Origin: Saururus chinensis
Taxonomy: Eukaryota; Streptophyta; Magnoliopsida; Piperales; Saururaceae
DNA length: 64,000 bases
Reading direction: 5' to 3'
NCBI GenBank assembly: GCA_035235625.1
Contig: CP141147.1
Location: forward strand, 28,936,756-29,000,755
Made by a program: the position numbers and the translations under genes. Of this stretch, positions 60,525 through 64,000 are shown piece after piece. The notes below the pieces were generated by a model, which was not told where the DNA came from, ran no database searches, and saw only the letters and a program-made list of their open reading frames with translations. Positions within the stretch are counted from its first letter, which is position 1. Every line of letters starts with the position of its first letter.

Positions 60525-61524
60525 NNNNNNNNNNNNNNNNNNNNNNNNNNNNNNNNNNNNNNNNNNNNNNNNNNNNNNNNNNNNNNNNNNNNNNNNNNNN
60601 NNNNNNNNNNNNNNNNNNNNNNNNNNNNNNNNNNNNNNNNNNNNNNNNNNNNNNNNNNNNNNNNNNNNNNNNNNNNNNNNNNNNNNNNNNNNNNNNNNNN
60701 NNNNNNNNNNNNNNNNNNNNNNNNNNNNNNNNNNNNNNNNNNNNNNNNNNNNNNNNNNNNNNNNNNNNNNNNNNNNNNNNNNNNNNNNNNNNNNNNNNNN
60801 NNNNNNNNNNNNNNNNNNNNNNNNNNNNNNNNNNNNNNNNNNNNNNNNNNNNNNNNNNNNNNNNNNNNNNNNNNNNNNNNNNNNNNNNNNNNNNNNNNNN
60901 NNNNNNNNNNNNNNNNNNNNNNNNNNNNNNNNNNNNNNNNNNNNNNNNNNNNNNNNNNNNNNNNNNNNNNNNNNNNNNNNNNNNNNNNNNNNNNNNNNNN
61001 NNNNNNNNNNNNNNNNNNNNNNNNNNNNNNNNNNNNNNNNNNNNNNNNNNNNNNNNNNNNNNNNNNNNNNNNNNNNNNNNNNNNNNNNNNNNNNNNNNNN
61101 NNNNNNNNNNNNNNNNNNNNNNNNNNNNNNNNNNNNNNNNNNNNNNNNNNNNNNNNNNNNNNNNNNNNNNNNNNNNNNNNNNNNNNNNNNNNNNNNNNNN
61201 NNNNNNNNNNNNNNNNNNNNNNNNNNNNNNNNNNNNNNNNNNNNNNNNNNNNNNNNNNNNNNNNNNNNNNNNNNNNNNNNNNNNNNNNNNNNNNNNNNNN
61301 NNNNNNNNNNNNNNNNNNNNNNNNNNNNNNNNNNNNNNNNNNNNNNNNNNNNNNNNNNNNNNNNNNNNNNNNNNNNNNNNNNNNNNNNNNNNNNNNNNNN
61401 NNNNNNNNNNNNNNNNNNNNNNNNNNNNNNNNNNNNNNNNNNNNNNNNNNNNNNNNNNNNNNNNNNNNNNNNNNNNNNNNNNNNNNNNNNNNNNNNNNNN
61501 NNNNNNNNNNNNNNNNNNNNNNNN
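60525..61524. other. Assembly gap, exactly 1,000 N
   Basis: The run of N is exactly 1,000 long, so the true size is unknown. Long 'ORFs' that span it are artefacts. Confidence 0.99.
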
Positions 61525-62180
61525 TCTATGCATATTTAGTCTAAATGAAATGAATCCAATGCCAACAATGACTTAAATTGTCAAAAAATAATAATTTGTA
61601 ACTATATATATTTTTATTTGTATTCTATTATAAGAGGAATTTAAATAAGGTATCCCAATAATAAGAGAAAAGTCAAGTAAAAAAACAAATAAGTATATAG
61701 TACTACAAATACATATATAAGAAGTTATTAATGTTGTTTAGACTTTCATATCAAATTAACTTGGTATATTTAGCTTGGCTCAGGTAGAAAGTTATCAAAG
61801 GTTATTTTGTACAATGCACCCATCAGTAAGCTTAACTTGTACTTAAATAGCTAGCATCATGTCTTTGGGAGATTGTTAGTATACAATCTATCTATAGTAC
61901 CAAAGTTTTCAACAGCTAAGGTGGGAGCCAATTTTTCCACCTTAGCTTTGTGGACCCTTCCGAAGAAGCAACGTCTCTATTTCTAGTTCCGACTTTTCTA
62001 TTGTATTGATTGTGCATTATTCTCTGTCATTTTTAGTCCCAAGTCTATTATAAAAAAGGCTGGAGAGGAGATTCCGCCAAGAAATTACTAAGAGCCAAAC
62101 AAGGATAAAGACCGCAACAAACCAACCTTAATAAGTAGCATTTTCGCTCATAGTGCTGTTCAAGAAACAAACAAGCAGAA
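61525..62180 (+). other. Spacer and promoter of the subtilase gene
   Basis: AT-rich to about 61900; nearer the ATG it is likely promoter and leader ('gacttttctattgtattgat' to 'aacaagcagaa'). No TATA box was fixed with confidence. Confidence 0.4.
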
Positions 62181-63107
62181 ATGGAGCACCCACCACTTCA
62201 TGGACACAGAAGCCTGCAAATTTCAGCACTCTATCTTCTTCTTTTTCTCTTATTCCATCAACACGTAACTACACTTTTCGTCAGTGCCGAAAGCAATGTG
62301 AGTGACTATCAGATTTAATTCTATGCCCTTCTTCTTCATTAACTCTTGTCTGAGCTGCTGGATGGCATGACACAGGTGTACATAGCTTACATGGGAGAGA
62401 GGCGCCATGAAGATCCGGCCATGGTCGAAGAGGCACACCACAACGTGCTGGCTACTGCACTAGGAAGGTATACACTTCATAATTTTGTAATCCCCTTGTT
62501 TTATATTAATAGTTATATTTAGAAAAATGGAGAAACCCACACAAAGAAAAATAAGTTTAAGATACTTTTGTCTAAGTATCCAACCACTTAAATCTAACCA
62601 AATGGAGCTATTAATAGAGAATAAATTTTTTTTTTTACCAAATAGAGCTATTAATTTAAGACGGAAAGAGTAATTAGAAACAACAAAGTCAATCATCATG
62701 AAAAGGTCTTAGACCTGTTTTACTTCATTTGTGTTCAATTGCAGCAAAACAGCAGCAGAGGAGTCAATTATTTACAGTTACAAGCATGGCTTCTCGGGTT
62801 TTGCCGTCAAGCTGACAAGATCTCAGGCACGGATATTGGAAGGTATATTGTACCAGACTGAAGCTCTCTTTCCTCAGTGCATACATATACCTACTTGTCA
62901 GTAATATATGGGCTGACGCCATTAATTCTTTGAGTGGAGCTGCAGAACAATCAGATGTGGTGCATTTGGTACAGAGTCATTTCTACAAGCTGCACACCAC
63001 AAGGAGTTGGGACTTCCTTGGCCTACCCTTACACACTTCTGATCCAAATAACCTTCTGATTACGAGTGACAAGGGGAATGGAACCATAATTGGCATCATT
63101 GATACAG
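62181..63107 (+). CDS. Subtilisin-like serine protease (5' part, four exons)
   Basis: Secreted plant subtilase; the exon-rich structure suits the SBT3 clade. Exons: 62181-62297, 62376-62467, 62745-62842, 62946-63107, all GT-AG and in frame. Exon 1 is a signal peptide (SLQISALYLLLFLLF, ending near SAES). Exons 2-3 are the I9 inhibitor prodomain (VYIAYMGERRHEDP, SIIYSYKHGFSGFAVKLT, with SQARILE). Exon 4 gives VVHLVQSHFYKLHTTRSWDF and LGL, and ends inside GIIDTG, which holds the catalytic Asp of the Asp-His-Ser triad. The His and Ser exons, PA domain and fibronectin-like part are not in the window. No exon continuing this motif is seen to 64000, so intron 4 is long or the gene is cut by repeats. 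Intron 2 holds a Stowaway-like MITE. Confidence 0.88.
62490..62670. mobile_element. Stowaway-like MITE in subtilase intron 2
   Basis: About 180 bp. The left end tccccttgttttatattaat pairs with the right end, which reverse complemented reads ctctttccgtcttaaattaa; TA follows on the right. An internal copy of 'gagctattaata' at about 62600 suggests a duplicated right end. Confidence 0.65.
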
Positions 63108-63603
63108 GTTAGTCTCTAATATATTTCAAGTGATTGGTTAACAATCGTCAATGGAGGAGCTTAGGAAGTTGGTGGGGGAGAATGATAGGAGCCTTCATCT
63201 TTCTAGCCAAGAAAGGGAAGCCTAAGAAGAAGGTCCCTATCAGAGAATCGTTACTGAACTTCGCCACCTACATTTTTATGTTGTTCTGCAGTATAGTTGC
63301 CGCTTAACAGAGGTTCAATCCCAAAAGGGTGTTTCCTGATCGCAAAAGAAACACATTTTAATTACAGGCGAAATAGTTGAAGTGAATTGCTTTCATGGGA
63401 ATTTGCAGAATTATTTTTTATAAATTACTTTTTCGTAGATGTACCAACTATGTCTTTGTAAATCTTATATTGATATTAAAAATATAAATATCTTCAAGAA
63501 GCTGAGAAGGGGGTGGAAAGAGGTCCTGACCGCAACCCCTGGACTTTGCCATAGGATGTAGGGCCGGTATAGTGGGATGTGGTGACTGATATTGAAAATT
63601 TAA

Positions 63604-63742
63604 TATTTTCTCTATCTTATATTAATATTTATATTTAAAAAAAATTATTATTTTTATTGAATGGTGAAACTCATGTTTAATAGAAGTCTAATAGAAGGAA
63701 AAATAAGCTTATGATATATTTTTTTAAATATTTAACTACTTA
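63604..63742. mobile_element. Stowaway-like MITE, left part
   Basis: Left end ctctatcttatattaatatt, then 'aaaaataagcttatgatata' and 'tatttaactacttaa', matching the MITE at 62490 ('aaaaataagtttaagatac', 'tatccaaccacttaa') in order. It is interrupted at 63742 by the next element. Confidence 0.6.
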
Positions 63743-64000
63743 AGGGCCTGTTTGGGAGGCGATTTCCGCCCTCAGAAATCGCTTTGTTGAGGGCAGAAAT
63801 TGCTTTAACGGCGAAAAATTGTTTGGGAGGATAATTTAAAGTAAAATTATTTTTCCTGTTAAAAGTAAACTTTTGAGTCAATTCAAAACGAATTGACCCA
63901 AAATCCGATTTCTTCAAGAACTCACCTCATCCTGAGGTGAGTTCTTGAAGAAATCGCTTTCTGGTTTGAAAAGGTATGAAAAGATGTTTTGCCTATTAGT
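63743..64000. mobile_element. hAT-like MITE with GGGCCTGTTTGGGAGG end (incomplete)
   Basis: Starts gggcctgtttgggaggcgat inside the preceding MITE and runs off the window. It contains a perfect 24-base inverted repeat, 63906-63929 and 63933-63956 (cgatttcttcaagaactcac in the left arm), with a 3-base loop. Earlier sequence (gaggcgatttccgccctcag, 'aaatcgcttt') shares the 'aaatcgctttctgg' type motif. Confidence 0.55.

Larger units (their letters stand above)
63108..64000 (+). other. Long intron 4 of the subtilase gene (to window end)
   Basis: Starts with a GT donor after IDTG. It holds a second copy of the intron 2 MITE from about 63604, which breaks off at 'actacttaa' (63741) where a GGGCCTGTTTGGG-ended element begins. 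No exon resembling VWPES was found. Confidence 0.55.

Noticed and set aside
60493-61576. Three open frames of about 350 codons
   Set aside because: They consist of the 1,000-N gap and are artefacts.

Overview
This window is nuclear DNA of a flowering plant. It has intron-rich, AT-rich genes with GT-AG splice sites, clock, E3-ligase, PPR and subtilase genes of plant type, and intergenic space full of decayed LTR elements and short inverted-repeat transposons. A monocot is favoured but not proven. The intronless PPR gene starts very GC-rich and falls towards its 3' end, and TA-flanked Stowaway-like elements with ends like CTCCCTCCGTCC recur in introns and spacers. No species can be named. A run of exactly 1,000 N (60525-61524) is an assembly placeholder.

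Layout, left to right: (1) 1-6325, + strand, 3' part of a PRR5/PRR95-type pseudo-response regulator of the circadian clock; its first exon is outside the window. (2) 6.3-16.1 kb, spacer with a MITE, an LTR-like fossil, a 1.2-kb hAT-like element with target-site duplication, and direct repeats. (3) 16203-16838, an intronless NDR1/HIN1-like (LEA_2) gene with a TATA box and a W-box. (4) 18.1-18.9 kb, a Stowaway-like element that appears to have captured a GRAS gene fragment. (5) 19364-24227, - strand, a nine-exon anthranilate phosphoribosyltransferase gene (tryptophan synthesis, plastid), probably with a 5' UTR exon near 25.7 kb. (6) 26-33.6 kb, gene-poor spacer with a 3.0-kb LTR-like fossil. (7) 34300-42776, + strand, a seven-exon DRIP-type RING E3 ligase. 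(8) 44374-45006, a second NDR1/HIN1-like gene. (9) 45-56.4 kb, repeat-rich: MITEs, a U2 snRNA-like scrap, a long CT/GA fold-back inside a larger inverted-repeat element, a broken Ty1/copia copy and a solo-LTR-like fossil. (10) 56774-58948, an intronless P-class PPR gene resembling Arabidopsis At1g02060, with a partly duplicated 5' flank and a tandemly duplicated 3' flank. (11) 62181 to the window end, the 5' four exons of a subtilisin-like protease.

The genes are not an operon or a pathway cluster. The exon models of the AnPRT (1,236 nt) and DRIP (1,260 nt) genes were derived by hand; both keep frame across every junction. No RNA gene, CRISPR array or wholly novel protein system was found. 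The most unusual items are the GRAS-carrying Stowaway-like element, the giant polypyrimidine/polypurine fold-back and the duplicated PPR 5' flank.
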